Assembly: GCA_022818135.1 (NCBI GenBank)
Contig: JAFMSR010000009.1
Span: 27,780,254 to 27,844,253 of the forward strand
Direction of reading: 5' to 3'
Origin: Saxidomus purpurata
Taxonomy: Eukaryota > Mollusca > Bivalvia > Venerida > Veneridae
DNA length: 64,000 nucleotides
Part shown: positions 25,201 to 35,840 of the stretch, piece by piece
Layout of the letters: each line of letters opens with the position of its first letter
Numbering within the stretch: position 1 is the first letter of the stretch
The notes under the pieces: generated by a model
What the model saw: the letters and a program-made list of their open reading frames with translations, nothing else
The model's database searches: none
What the model was told of the DNA's origin: nothing
Program-made: the position numbers and the translations under genes

Positions 25201-27943
25201 TGTGTACATTTTGTATGTACACATTTACTGTTTGTCGATCATTTGGTAAAATAATGATTTGTTTATAAGCCATGAGCCAAAGAAAAACTATAGAAAGAAG
25301 AAACAGTATCAGCCATTCGACTACTCTGTGAGCGTCAGTGTTATACCATTATAGATACGACACTATTTATAATAATTTTACAATACTTGGGTGATTACCT
25401 GTATCGTTAGGTATTTATACAATAATCAACTAGCGCGCTAATCCTTTTTCAAAATTTCATATATTTTTAATCGTCTGCTAATATATTTATTTTAACAGTC
25501 AATAATATATATATAATATATATATATAATGACGTTTGATTTCGAGGGTTGTTTTTTTTTTTCAATGATGAAGTATGTCTCTTTTATGTCTTCACACCTC
25601 GAAGTCAACCTAGCTGGAACGAGAGGTATCCACTTGTATGCCTAACTTCAATTTTATTTTAGTTTAAATTAAAAATGATTCACTGAATATTGTATTTCTG
25701 TCTTTTCTGTATTTTCCCAGCTTAGTACGAGTGCAAATATATATTATTCATAACAATGTTAGGTCCTAAATAACCTTTTTTATTCTATATTGGCTGGAGT
25801 TTTGAGGTGACAGTTAGTGGGAGGTAAATTATTGAAGAAAATGCATTGGGGAAATCAAAGAGACCGTTGTAAAGAGTTGACCATTGGTGGAAAGTGACCG
25901 TTTCCGGTAGATCTTTCAATAAAAGATACCAGCGATTAATTTTGTGAATATATCTAAATCTGACAGCATCCCCATGACTTGCACTTTTACCCTTTTGTGT
26001 TTATAAGCAAACGACAAATAATCCTGATTTCAAGACGCTTAAAAAAAAACTCTGTACATAGAGCGCCTACTTCACCCGTTTTTCATTCGGATCATTTTCA
26101 CACGTTTCGGGCTTTATCGTATGTTTAACATGGGTTTGTTGTACCGTACAAATATGGAAAAAATACAGGATTTTTTGTACGCACGTGCGTCCAATATGGT
26201 AATATATTGTACGGTCACGTGTTGCAAATAAACGTTCACGATTGGATATAAAATAGATATAGAATAACACAGAATATCACATTATTAGAATTGCATAATT
26301 ATATTATAATTTAAATATCACAAATTGCTTTAACATTATCACATTTTAAGATGTCGTTGGCTGTGTAGAATATTATATCTGGATTTTTTTCGAAACCTGA
26401 TAGTGATAGGTCCTACCTACCGTAATATTTCCAGATTTGTTGGGTGTCGAATACTTACCATGTTCCTATGGAAAACATCATACCGACCAATCCAGATACA
26501 CGAAGAGAGACCCAGTTAACGTATTATCAATGGGTACCGTTTATACTGTTATTCATGGCTATGCTGTTTAAAATACCTCGGATCACTTGGAAGATGCTCA
26601 CCTACTCCTCCTCCATAAGCCTGGACAAGGTTAGTATAGCAACTCAATGTTTCAGTTCTTCAACTACAATCTAATATTCCTGCCCAGTGTTGTTCCTATC
26701 TTTATTTATGAAACGTTAGTAATTATCGTCGAACGTTCGTTTGTTTTGACATTGTGCTTACATTTATCAAGAGAAAATACAGAGCAAAGTATTTTTTTTA
26801 ATGTGTTCAATTTAGTGCTAGATTATCGTCCCTTGCAAAGTGTATGTTTCATCAACACGGTGGCTTATTGAAGTTTAATGCAAATATGTATACTGTCGAC
26901 TTTTGATTTTACTTTATTTTATATATGTACATTTTTGAAATTTGTTTCATTCGTATCAAATCATCATCCAACTTTTGTATGAATTTGTCAAATGAGCTAT
27001 GTATGGCCGTCACGGCCCTCTAGTTTTATGCTTTAAAATTCGACAGCATTGTCAATTCCGGACTCAAAAGCTACCCAGCTGTTCTGATCTTATGAAAGGT
27101 ATGTATGTTTTTTGTTTTTGCAGTTTTACGTTTATATTTCAGGTTCTCGGTCTGATTTATGCCTTACAATTGGCACCGAAGGCGGAGCGCGATGAGAAAC
27201 TTGCAGAACTGACAGATTATTTGGATACCTGGATGCAAACAGCAGAACAGTATCGAGACGTCTGTTGTCTCGCGCTCAAACAGAAAGTGTCGCAGTACTC
27301 GTGCTTTGTGTGCGGAAGGCGATACGGAAATCACTTCATTACAGCAGCACTTTTTGTTAAATTTCTTTACTTCACAAACGCGTTTATTCAATATTTTGCC
27401 TTAAATGCGTTTCTTGGTAAAGACTTTGCAGCCTGGGGTTTTGAAATATTGACCGGTCTAGCTGATGAGAATCCTGAGTACATGAAGGCGTCGCCAAGAT
27501 TTCCACGTGTCACTTTATGTGACTTTCAAATTCGTCAAATGATGAATGTTCAGAGATGGACAGTTCAATGCGTTCTGCCCATAAACTTGTTTAATTCCAA
27601 AATATTCTTATTCATATGGTTTTGGTTAGTTTTTCTGTGTATTACAAGTCTGTTGTCACTTTGTGCCAATTTCTATGCTACAATGTTTCCAATGAAAAGA
27701 GTGAACTTTATCCGGAAGTACCTGACATTGCGACGCGTTATTTCATACCGAGGCGAGGGTGAAAGACGCTTGGTTCATCGCTTTGTTATGTCTTATTTAA
27801 AATTTGACGGGGTTTATGTACTACGCGTGGCGGCACAAAACGCAACGGACATTCTTACAGCTCAGCTTATTGAAAACTTGTACAGAAAGTTCAAGGAACG
27901 TCGTATAGAGTCTAAAGACTTAAATGGTGGGGAATATGTTTGA
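22282..27943 (+). CDS. Innexin (gap-junction channel protein)
   Basis: Innexins form intercellular gap junctions and hemichannels in invertebrate plasma membranes. Four coding exons: 22282-22334, 23844-24057, 26435-26629 and 27143-27943, all with GT/AG junctions, giving 420 residues (usual for the family). The short N-terminus MGNGLC is followed by TM1 (about 50-65), then YVGDAIQCW (66-74). A second loop cysteine lies at 91 (ICWVSNTYHVP) and the signature YYQWV at 119-123 starts TM2. TM3 is about 219-242. The second extracellular loop has C280 and C297 in VQCVLPINLF, and TM4 is about 306-328. C75 is an extra cysteine in the CWC of the first loop. An acceptor (TTTTGTTTTCAG) 12 bases before the ATG shows an upstream non-coding exon. 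The cytoplasmic tail ends KDLNGGEYV. Family assignment is secure; which paralogue is not. Confidence 0.95.
24625..24690. repeat. Head fragment of TAGCTCACC-type repeat in innexin intron 2
   Basis: TTTTTAGCTCGCCTGAG followed by TTGAGCTTCTTGG matches the hairpin head of the family at 31717, 57546, 59922 and 61814, again directly after a run of T. The tandem body is absent. Confidence 0.55.
26130..26225. repeat. Short inverted repeat in innexin intron 2
   Basis: GTACCGTACAAATAT on the left pairs with ATATTGTACGGTCAC on the right, about 60 bases apart. An (AT)n tract lies upstream at about 25506-25532. Possibly a decayed small DNA element. Confidence 0.5.
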
Positions 27944-28236
27944 AGTTATAACAAAGAGGATGATAAAAGATCTCGTTAATATAATTAGCTTTAAAATGTT
28001 GGCCCATGCAGGGAAAAACAATCCGAATATCTACAATTCACGTCCATTTAAATATATGCTTGTAATTGATGTCCAATAACTATAGTATTTTCTGTTTCAT
28101 CAACACGTTATGCAAAAACATACTGAAATCATAGCTTCAGACCTATCAAATATACACCAGTTCTCGTAAATACTTAGACCATATACTTAGATCAATGACA
28201 TGATTTTTGCACAGTATGTTTCTTTTTTGTTTCAAC

Positions 28237-28242
28237 AATAAA
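28237..28242 (+). terminator. Candidate poly(A) signal for innexin
   Basis: Canonical AATAAA about 295 bases after the innexin stop codon, within AT-rich 3' sequence. It is the first clear hexamer noticed downstream; usage is not shown. Confidence 0.45.
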
Positions 28243-28760
28243 TAGATTGAACGTAGGATCACCTGGGTCTATGTGCAATAGGTTTCTCATTTGTGATTGT
28301 AATAGGAGTTTCTTACTCTTACTTTAAATAACATGTCCATGTGATTATGTGTTAAAAGTTTATTTATGATTTAAATATACATTTGTACTTAGTACTTACT
28401 TACATGTAGGAACTGTGTGATTAGCATGTTGAGATTCTATTAAAGAAAGGCTTTTAGTTGCTGTATTGAAATTGTATATGTATATTTAATGAGTCAAAGT
28501 TTCATGTACTCATATTAATGAGATCAGAATAAGCGGATTAATCCATAACACTATGACATTATCTGCGATAATAACTCCAGGGATAACATCAATAATATAT
28601 TCAAGGTTATAGAAAATATAAAGATAAAGCAGAATTTAAAAGAAGTGTAATAGCTTTTATTGAAGTGTGAGAATATAACAGACGTTTAGAAAGATAACAG
28701 AATGTACGTTATTCAAATAATTGAAATGTGGTTCTTTTTAACAGATATTTTATTATATTA

Positions 28761-29510
28761 AGCTCGCTTGAGCACAGTGTTCATCCTGAGCTATTGGGAT
28801 CGTTGTATGTCTGACGTTTGTCGTCCGTCAACAATTATTCATGAACACACTAAAAGCCACATTTTGCATGAACATTGGTCAAAAAGTTTGTCTTGAGAAA
28901 CTCCTAGTCAAGTTCGAAACTTAGTCACGCAGGCTCAAAAACTAGGTCACCAGGTGAAATAATAATGAAACCTTGTGAACACGCTGGAAGTCACCGTGAC
29001 CCGCAATCAGTCATGAAGCAAATATACCGTTGATCTGTAGGTCAAGGTTGAAACTGGGTCACGTGCGGTCAAAATCTCGGTCACCCCGTCAAATAATAGA
29101 AAAACCTTGTGAACACTCTAGAGACAAACAATCTGACAATTCGTGATGAAAATTGGTCAAAATGTTAGTGTCGATGATTTCTAGGACGAGTTTGAAAATG
29201 GGTCACGTTTGAATAAAAAAACTAGGCCAGTCACTCAAATAGTAGAAAACCTTTTGAACATTTCATACGCAATCATATTGAAATTAGTCAGAATGTTTGT
29301 TTTGATGAACTTTATGTCAAGTTCGAAACTAGGTGACGTTGAGTCAAATACGTGGACACCCAGTCAAATCATAGAAAAACCATTGTTAACACTCCTTAGT
29401 CCACATTTGTAACCCAGTCATTTTAAAAGTTGGTCAGAATGTTTGTTTTGATGAACTCTAAGTCAAGATCAAAACTCGGTAAAACTTGTGTCACCGGGTA
29501 CATTGATTTT
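28761..29510. repeat. Hairpin-headed tandem array, about 130-bp diverged units
   Basis: Begins with TTAAGCTCGCTTGAGC and a GTCGTCCGTCAAC leader, as in the 31717 element. Diverged units follow containing ACCTTGTGAACAC, TGAAAATTGGTCAAAATGTT, and AAGTTCGAAACT then GGGTCACG. The three or four units differ by substitutions and indels, suggesting an older copy than the 31.7-kb array. Confidence 0.65.
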
Positions 29511-30289
29511 GGTATTTTGACTCCTTCTTTGTTTAGAAGCAACAGTAAAGTTTCAAACGAAGTTTTGTAATTGAGTAAAAGTGTGTTTACCTTTTTAACA
29601 TGTAAATAAAATGTCACAAATTTATGTACACAGATACTACATGTTTCAGTTTTATCTTTTATCAGTTTGTTCAGGAAGGTTTTGTTCAAAATACCCAATT
29701 CAGTTACGAACGGGATACATCTTTTCATGTAGATTGCTATTTGATTATAATGTAGCTACCTCATTTTATGTTATGCGACTTATATTTGTTATCATTACCC
29801 TTCGCTTTGACAAAACATAGTAAACTTTGTAAACTATCGTCAAAGTGTGGTATTTTCTGTATTTTTATGCGTTTTCCTGTAGTATCATGCACACCGTAAA
29901 ACACTTTAGAAATTCGTATTTGTTTTTCTTCGAATGTATTTATTATCAAGCGGTTAATCACGGTTTGAATTTGCACGTTCTTCTTTTATACATGTGTGTT
30001 TTTCATCATGCTATAAAAGCGTATATTTCGTTCACATTTTATGTGTGTGTCGTTTGGATTTCCATAAGTATAACCACATCTACTGACTGATCTGTTGTAT
30101 CGAAACTTTACTGTTATCAAATGATATTTATACAGTATGTCCAGGAATGCTCTATAGACCTATGTCTCAATTTTTCATAACCATTATCCTTATTAATTTG
30201 ACATGAATGAAGATTTTTATAATTATTTGCCGCAAAATCTTTTAAAATGGTTTAAAAGCTTAAAATGATAATTAAAACAGCAGAATAAA
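29511..30289. other. Intergenic, no gene seen
   Basis: AT-rich with overlapping short frames on both strands. None has recognisable domains or splice context. Confidence 0.45.
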
Positions 30290-30385
30290 GTTTTAAAAAA
30301 TGGGGTTTCGGTGGGATTCGAACTCATGGATGCGTAAAAGTACACATATGAAAAAGTACAATTATACCACGGTGACAGACTATTA
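30290..30385 (-). repeat. tRNA-like segment (SINE head)
   Basis: On the minus strand, GTCACCGTGGTATAATTG is followed by GAGTTCGAATCCCACC, giving plausible A and B boxes about 50 bases apart. The intervening anticodon region is AT-rich and does not fold as a tRNA, so this is a tRNA-derived repeat rather than a gene. Confidence 0.5.
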
Positions 30386-31149
30386 TTGAAAGGGAAAAAT
30401 GAGCTAATATTTTAAAAGGCAATCGAAGAATATTCAGTCGACTGTGCTTCGTTTCTTTAATGTCAAAGGCTGTGTAAGTGGAAAAAGCAATCATATTTCC
30501 ATTTTTCTCAGCGTAGATTGCGCCTGAAACGTGAAAAGCGCTTTTCTCTACTTTTATCAGCGTATATTGCGCCCTCTATGAAACGAACGACAACTTTTGC
30601 ATTTCCAAAAAAATATACTGTGTCTACAGTTTTCATCTCAGAAGTTCTTCAATTTTTAATGAAGAGAGACGCATATATTTGATCTAGTGCTTAAAAATTT
30701 TACGCGGCCCGCAATAAACGTATTTAATTTTGGAAAGGCCTTTTCAAATTCTAAACAAACAATACAAAACAAACAATTGTGTTCATGATAACTAGAAGAA
30801 ATAGGACATTGAATGTAATAAAAGGTCATAAACATCATTAATTTTTGAGAAAGGCATGCAGCTAGGGGTATCCCTCTATACAAAGTTGTTTTGTTGCATT
30901 GTATGTTTAGGGAACCGCGTGACAAAACTCATCATTTATGTGAGTTTCCATTGGCTTCAATACATTTATTTCTGCGATGCAGATCACTGACGGACAGTGA
31001 TCCTGTGGAAGCAGAAACCAATTATTTTGAAAATGTCTTATATAAAATAAACTCATTCCGATAACTTGCACCAAGAACAATTTCATTTATTCGTGAAATC
31101 AATCCTTGCTATATGTAATATTTTGTCGAATACGATAGGTTTCTTTCCA

Positions 31150-31245
31150 TCAATGCAATGCTGTATGTTTTGGATGCAGAGAACCGGAATCGAACACCTG
31201 TCGTACGGTGACATCGCCTATCAATGCAAAGACCTATACAAAAAG
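31150..31245 (-). repeat. tRNA-like segment, degenerate
   Basis: On the minus strand a B-box-like GGTGTTCGATTCCGG precedes TTCTCTGCATCC. The A-box side is poor and no acceptor stem forms. Most likely a decayed tRNA or SINE head. Confidence 0.35.
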
Positions 31246-31716
31246 TGTTGCAAAAGAAAACAACACAATTTACGGGATTTTCGTATCGATGGCTGACAGA
31301 GGGGAAGATACACACCCTAGTTCCTTACACACCACTATCTAAACACAGACATGTTTTATCTGTCCTTTCGTCTAGAAACAATACTTTAGAGATTAAGTTT
31401 CTATAAGCTAAATTGCCAGTTTTTATATCAAATTAGCAATTAAATTAAATGTTCTAGCCGTCAGAACTTGGTACTTTCAATTAACCTTAATTCAACCTCC
31501 AATATCTGAAAAAGCTCTATTTACACAAATAGTTGCTGCTGCTTTTCCCTACTGGGGATGTACTTTATGACAATAATTTCAATGGAGTGTGTACTTTACT
31601 TTGGGGAGAATTAATAATAAATGAGTTAAAATGGGGATATAGTACAGTTAAAGAAAACTTAAAGAATAATTGATATAGGTTGCCAGGTGTAGGGTTAAAC
31701 AAAATACCTTGGTTTT

Positions 31717-32869
31717 TAGCTCACCTGGCTACGCCAGGGTGAGCTTTTCTGATCGATGATTGTCCGTCGTCCGTCGTCCGTCAACATTTTGATTCAAATG
31801 ACATCTCCTCTGAAACCTCTAGGCCAATGTTGATAAAACTATGCGGAATGTTCCTTGCGTGAAGCTCTACCAAAATTGTTCAAAGAATTCCATTCCATGC
31901 AGAACTCTGGTTGCTATGGCAACAAATAGGAAAAACTTTTAAAAATCTTCTTCTCTGAAACCACAAGGCCTAGAGCTTAGATATTTGGCATGTAGCATTG
32001 TCTAGTGGACCTCTACCAAGATTGTTCAAATTATGACCCCCGGGTCAAAATTGACCCCGCGCGGGTGGGCCCTTAGTTTTTGCATAGGCATATATAGGGA
32101 AAACTTTAAAAATCTTCTTCTCTGAAAACACAAGGCCTAGAGCTAAGATATTTGGCATGTAGCATTGTCTAGTAGACCTCTACCAAGATTGTTCAAATTA
32201 TGACCCCCGGGTCAAAATTCACCCCGCAACAGGGGTCACTTAGTTTTGCATAGGAATATATAGGAAAAACTTTAAAAATCTTCTTCTCTGAAACCACAAG
32301 GCCTAGAGCTTAGATATTTAGCATTTAGCATTGGCTATTGGACCTCTACCAAGATTGTTCAAATTATGAGCCCCGGGTCAAAACTGACCCCGCCCCGGGG
32401 GTCACTTAGTTTTGCATAGGAATATATAGGGAAAACTTTAAAAATCTTTTTCTCTGAAACCACAAGGCCTAGAGCTTAGATATTTGGCATGTAGCATTGC
32501 CTAGTAGACCTCTACCAATTTTGTTCAAATTATGACCCCCGGGTCAAAATTGACCCCGCACCGGGGGTCACTTAGTTTTACATAGGCTTATATAGGGAAA
32601 ACTTTTAAAAATCTTTTTTCTCTGAAACCACAAGGCCTAGAGCTTAGATATTTGGCACGTAGCATTGCCTAGTAGACCTCTTTAAAGTTTGTTCAAATTA
32701 TGCCCCTGGGGTCAGAATTGACCTTGCCCAGGGGTGGGGGGATCATTTGTTTTACAAAGGCGTATATAGGAAAACTTATTTGGTATATAACATTATCTAG
32801 TGATCTTCCACCAGGCAAGTGGACTTGTACCAAGGTGAGCGATATAGGGCCATCTTGGCCCTCTTGTTT
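31717..32869 (+). mobile_element. Hairpin-headed tandem-array element, about 170-bp units (Helentron-like?)
   Basis: Opens after a T-run with a hairpin, GCTCACCTGGC/GCCAGGGTGAGC, then a (GTCGTCC)n leader. About five units of roughly 170 bp follow, each with CTTCTCTGAAACCACAAGGC, CTAGAGCTTAGATATTTGGC, GACCTCTACCAAG and GGGTCAAAATTGACCCCG. It closes with GGTGAGCGATATAGGGCC and a second hairpin, GGGCC-ATCTT-GGCCC, then TCTTGTTT. Terminal AGCTCACC and GGTGAGCG are inverted. There is no protein frame. Terminal hairpins, a tandem core and T-rich flanks resemble Helentron-associated non-autonomous elements, such as those reported in bivalves; that placement is my inference. Confidence 0.75.
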
Positions 32870-33721
32870 ATTGATATGATTAGGGAATTTCACTCTGCGT
32901 CTTATGAGAAAGTGTTTCTGGTGCAAGGTTGCGGAATAAGAGTTGCTTGTGACAAAACTCTTTCTCTCTGGCATTGATTTCATGCACCGTGCATGAAGCA
33001 CTACACTGTAAAAAATAAGTGTTAATTAACTCTGAATATAGTGTAACCAGCTTGGAAAATGGTGTTTCCGTGTAAGTTACACCGAGTGCGAGTAGAGAAT
33101 CACCGAAATGCAATTTTACTCCAAAATCAGTGAAGAGATACTCCCGATCCGGCGTTTTGTAAATCCGTACAAGTGTAAGTTGGTCAGATACACCGACTGG
33201 GATATAGTAACACGGAAGTGTAACTTTGCCCTAAAATTCGTGTATCGTAAACAAGTCAACTGACCAAGGACTTGCTTGTGCCTTAATTCTATGCCACATT
33301 CCATGCACATGGTTATGGTCTCAAATTGTAGCGTGACTAAGACGGACACATCTATGTAGCATACATGAACACTTTGGTATTATTCGCGAAATTATGAACG
33401 AAAAGTCTTTTCGTGACGTTTAGTTATGAAACTATGGAAGCCTTGGAGGGCCACTTTTGAGTTTCGACTTACGGGTGTTTTTGACTTTTAAGTTATGACT
33501 TTCAACTTTTGACTTTTGACTTATGACTGCTACTTTCAGACACTTTAAGAGGAATGGTACTGCATAAAAGCATAATGATCTGCTGTGACAATATAGACTG
33601 GGATTCGAACCTGTATTAAGGTTTTAAAATGATGTTTGTGCGTAGCACTGTAAACTTGTTTGCTGTAAATAAATTAACTAAGTTACTTTTTGTCTTTGTC
33701 ATTTATTTTAGTATCAATGAG

Positions 33722-33814
33722 CCGTGACGGCGCGTCGGAGGCGACCTTGGGAGCCTCCGCAGTGAGCGGCGACGCAACTCTCGGCTCGGGAGGCCTTGTG
33801 GGTGTCCTCTTTCT

Positions 33815-33820
<6 letters not shown>
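33722..33820. other. GC-rich patch inside nested transposon
   Basis: About 100 bp of markedly higher GC (GCGTCGGAGGCGACC through GGCTCGGGAGGCC), with partially palindromic words, set in AT-rich DNA. A (TAA)n microsatellite follows at about 33816-33847. Confidence 0.5.
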
Positions 33821-33846
<26 letters not shown>

Positions 33847-34167
33847 CTCTTTATTTAAAGAAGCTAGCTCATTAAGCATAATGTACATAAAGCAACATAT
33901 TTCTTATCTACCATGAGACCTTCTTTTTAACAATGATAATATACAATTGAGGATTTTCTTTAAGCGGGGTGTTGGGGGATTTGCCCCCCAGGCGTCAAGC
34001 CAACTATGAAGGAACTGTAAAAAAAAAATTGAATATTTTTTGTTGCTATTGTAACATTTTTAAAAATTACTTTTTATGTTTTTATGTATCTATATGTTAA
34101 TATCACAAGGTATACCGAAGGAAATTAAAGTGCTGTAATATGTATAAGTATATTGTTATATTGTTGG

Positions 34168-34262
34168 GTCCTCAGTAGCAGGTTCCTAGTATTACCTGAA
34201 CCTGCCGCTGGAGGTCCTCAGTGAGGACCGTGTATAGGGTTAGGGTTAGGATTAGGGTTTCT
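34168..34262. repeat. Palindromic CCTCAGT segment and interstitial telomere-like repeats
   Basis: GGTCCTCAGTAGCAGGTTC pairs with GAACCTGCCGCTGGAGGTCC and a second CCTCAGTGAGGACC follows. Directly after it GGGTTAGGGTTAGGATTAGG gives about four TTAGGG-like units at 34238-34260. Both lie inside the nested transposon, so the telomere-like words are internal to it. Confidence 0.6.
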
Positions 34263-34400
34263 TTTTTCATAAGTGATAAGTAATAAGTCAAAAGTCAAAA
34301 GTGATAAGTAATAAGTCAAAAGTAATAACTCAAAAGTCAAAAGTCAAAAGTAATAAGTCATAAATCATAAAAAAATAATTCAAAAGTCAAAACAAAAAGC
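34262..34400. repeat. AAGTCAAAAGT short tandem array
   Basis: Interleaved copies of AAGTCAAAAGT and AAGTAATAAGTCA-type words. The same words occur in inverted orientation at 33480-33540 and again at 34565-34615, so they are subterminal repeats of the nested transposon. Confidence 0.65.
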
Positions 34401-35425
34401 GTGTTAAAACACGTTTTATTTTGTTACTATTGACACAAATGATGTAACTTTTATATATATATAATTGATTTTATTAAAATCTTTTTAAATAGAAATTGTA
34501 TTTATTGAGTGTTGACGTGTTTATATTGTTTTTAATAAAAACGCCAAAGAGGCAATACAGTAGTTCTAGTCATAAGTCAAAAGTACGGCGTACAATAGTC
34601 ATAAGTCAAAAGTAAAAAAACACCCGCAAGTCGAAACTCAAAAGTGGCCCTCCAAGGCTTCCATATTCAAGGCTTCCATATGAAACCCGTCAGAATGTTG
34701 TAAAGAGTTCAGATAAGTAGTTCTTTGAAAATTTAGTTACGTAACCACTGACTAAGATCTTCTTAAATATTGGTCTTACACGAACCATCTGTTTGACATT
34801 CTCGAGAAATGTGATGGGTGTGATAGGACCAATGAGTCAAGATTTTGCCGTCATGAATTGATGAAAGGGTTTATATGTAATGAAAGTGTACGCTTACACT
34901 AACGTGTTACGTTTGTCTTGTGAAAAACGTGTTAAGTAACACCATGAACGGTGTCCTGCTTCCCCGATAGCAGGGTGTATTGTTTCCATAAAAACAATAG
35001 GGTTACTTTACACCAAAATGGGTGGCAACCCAGCTGCCACCCATTTCAGTGTAAAGTTTCCTTTCTGTTTTTACAGTGTAGCCGAATATCAAACGTTTCT
35101 AGATATGATCCTCTATTGAAAAAATAATGAAGGGTAGTAAAAATAATGAAGCTACAGTTTTGGTTTTTGTGCACTACATGTCCTCTTATCAATGTATCCA
35201 AGTATCAATTGATTCCTTTCAATGATTTTCGAGTTATGCTTCGCACAAGAAAAAGTAACACCAAATTACGAAGCTCTAGTTATGATTTTTTTTGCACTGC
35301 ATTTTTGCATTCTTCTCTATCTTTATACCACGTATCAACTGATTCCTTTTTATGTTCTGCATAAATACAGAACGAACGGAGATCACGATGAAAGTAATGT
35401 TAACAATACCTTGATTCTTTCATGA

Positions 35426-35750
35426 TTTGATTTTCAACGTTAGCGGCTTGGTGCTGATATATTTCGTAATCGTTCAACAATATAGTTATATTTGACTCAA
35501 ATGGATACACCAAAGTCAAATTGTTAGTATATACAGTATATACTTGACCCAACAAATGTTTTGGAAACTCATCTGGTATCAGTCTAACGCCATTTCCTGT
35601 AAAAATATTAGATGTTTCAGGCACGAGACTATTTGAAAATTGCAGATACATGTGTCCTTTGAGCAAGTGATGTTCTTGATGAATCCCGAGATATGGTATA
35701 GTTACCAATACATCTGTAGGTGTAGGTACGGAGGACACGATGGTAAGATT
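35426..35750 (-). pseudogene. Decayed IgGFc-binding-domain paralogue
   Basis: The minus-strand frame contains TIVSSVPTPTDVLVTIPYLG, then EHHLLKGHMYLQFSNSLVPE, and ITILLNDYEIYQHQA, closely parallel to the + strand gene at 37755-38200. Two in-frame internal deletions remove segments present there: the ALFSLNYVLGSTGG block before PKH, and the SGIGQIVVSAVSNN block before the final strand. No matching first exon is visible. The fragment lies about 1.4 kb from, and divergent to, the intact-looking copy, so it is an inverted duplicate that has decayed. It could in principle be an exon of an untraced gene, but the deletions argue against that. Confidence 0.75.
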
Positions 35751-35840
35751 TGATATACCACAATACTTCCGATTTGAGGAATGCAACAGAAACAAACTCT
35801 TTCTTTCAGTAAGTATTGTGGTATATTTTATTGATACCAA

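Larger units (their letters stand above)
33433..34680. mobile_element. 1248-bp nested DNA transposon with ~50-bp TIRs and TGAAAC duplication
   Basis: Left TIR 33433-33482 starts TATGGAAGCCTTGGAGGGCC. Its inverted partner lies at about 34617-34666 and differs at one noted position (ACGGG versus GCGGG). The right end carries an extra AAGGCTTCCATA repeat (34667-34680). TGAAAC flanks both sides (33427-33432 and 34681-34686). The uninterrupted copy near 4975-4980 has one TGAAAC (as GTTTCA), so this is a real insertion with about 6 bp duplicated; by alignment ambiguity up to 8. Subterminal regions repeat CTTTTGACTTATGACT-like words on both sides. The interior has no transposase frame. Confidence 0.85.
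33004..35078 (+). mobile_element. Non-autonomous DNA element, copy B, split by a later insertion
   Basis: Same family as 4646-5370, opposite orientation. It begins CACTGTAAAAAATAAGTG and ends TTTTTACAGTG, with TA on each side (possible target duplication, or part of the inverted repeat). Homology to copy A runs 33004-33432, stops, and resumes at 34687. The gap is a separate transposon at 33433-34680. Confidence 0.8.

Noticed and set aside
26647..26871. 74-residue frame after innexin exon 3
   Set aside because: Lies in the intron between exons 3 and 4, with no splice-compatible continuation and no conserved features.
34238..34260. Chromosome end
   Set aside because: Only about four imperfect TTAGGG units, internal to a transposon.
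35146..35425. Two overlapping + frames with LxTTYQLIPF words
   Set aside because: Arise from a short local duplication (CAACTGATTCCTTT-like words) and overlap the pseudogene on the other strand; no gene features.
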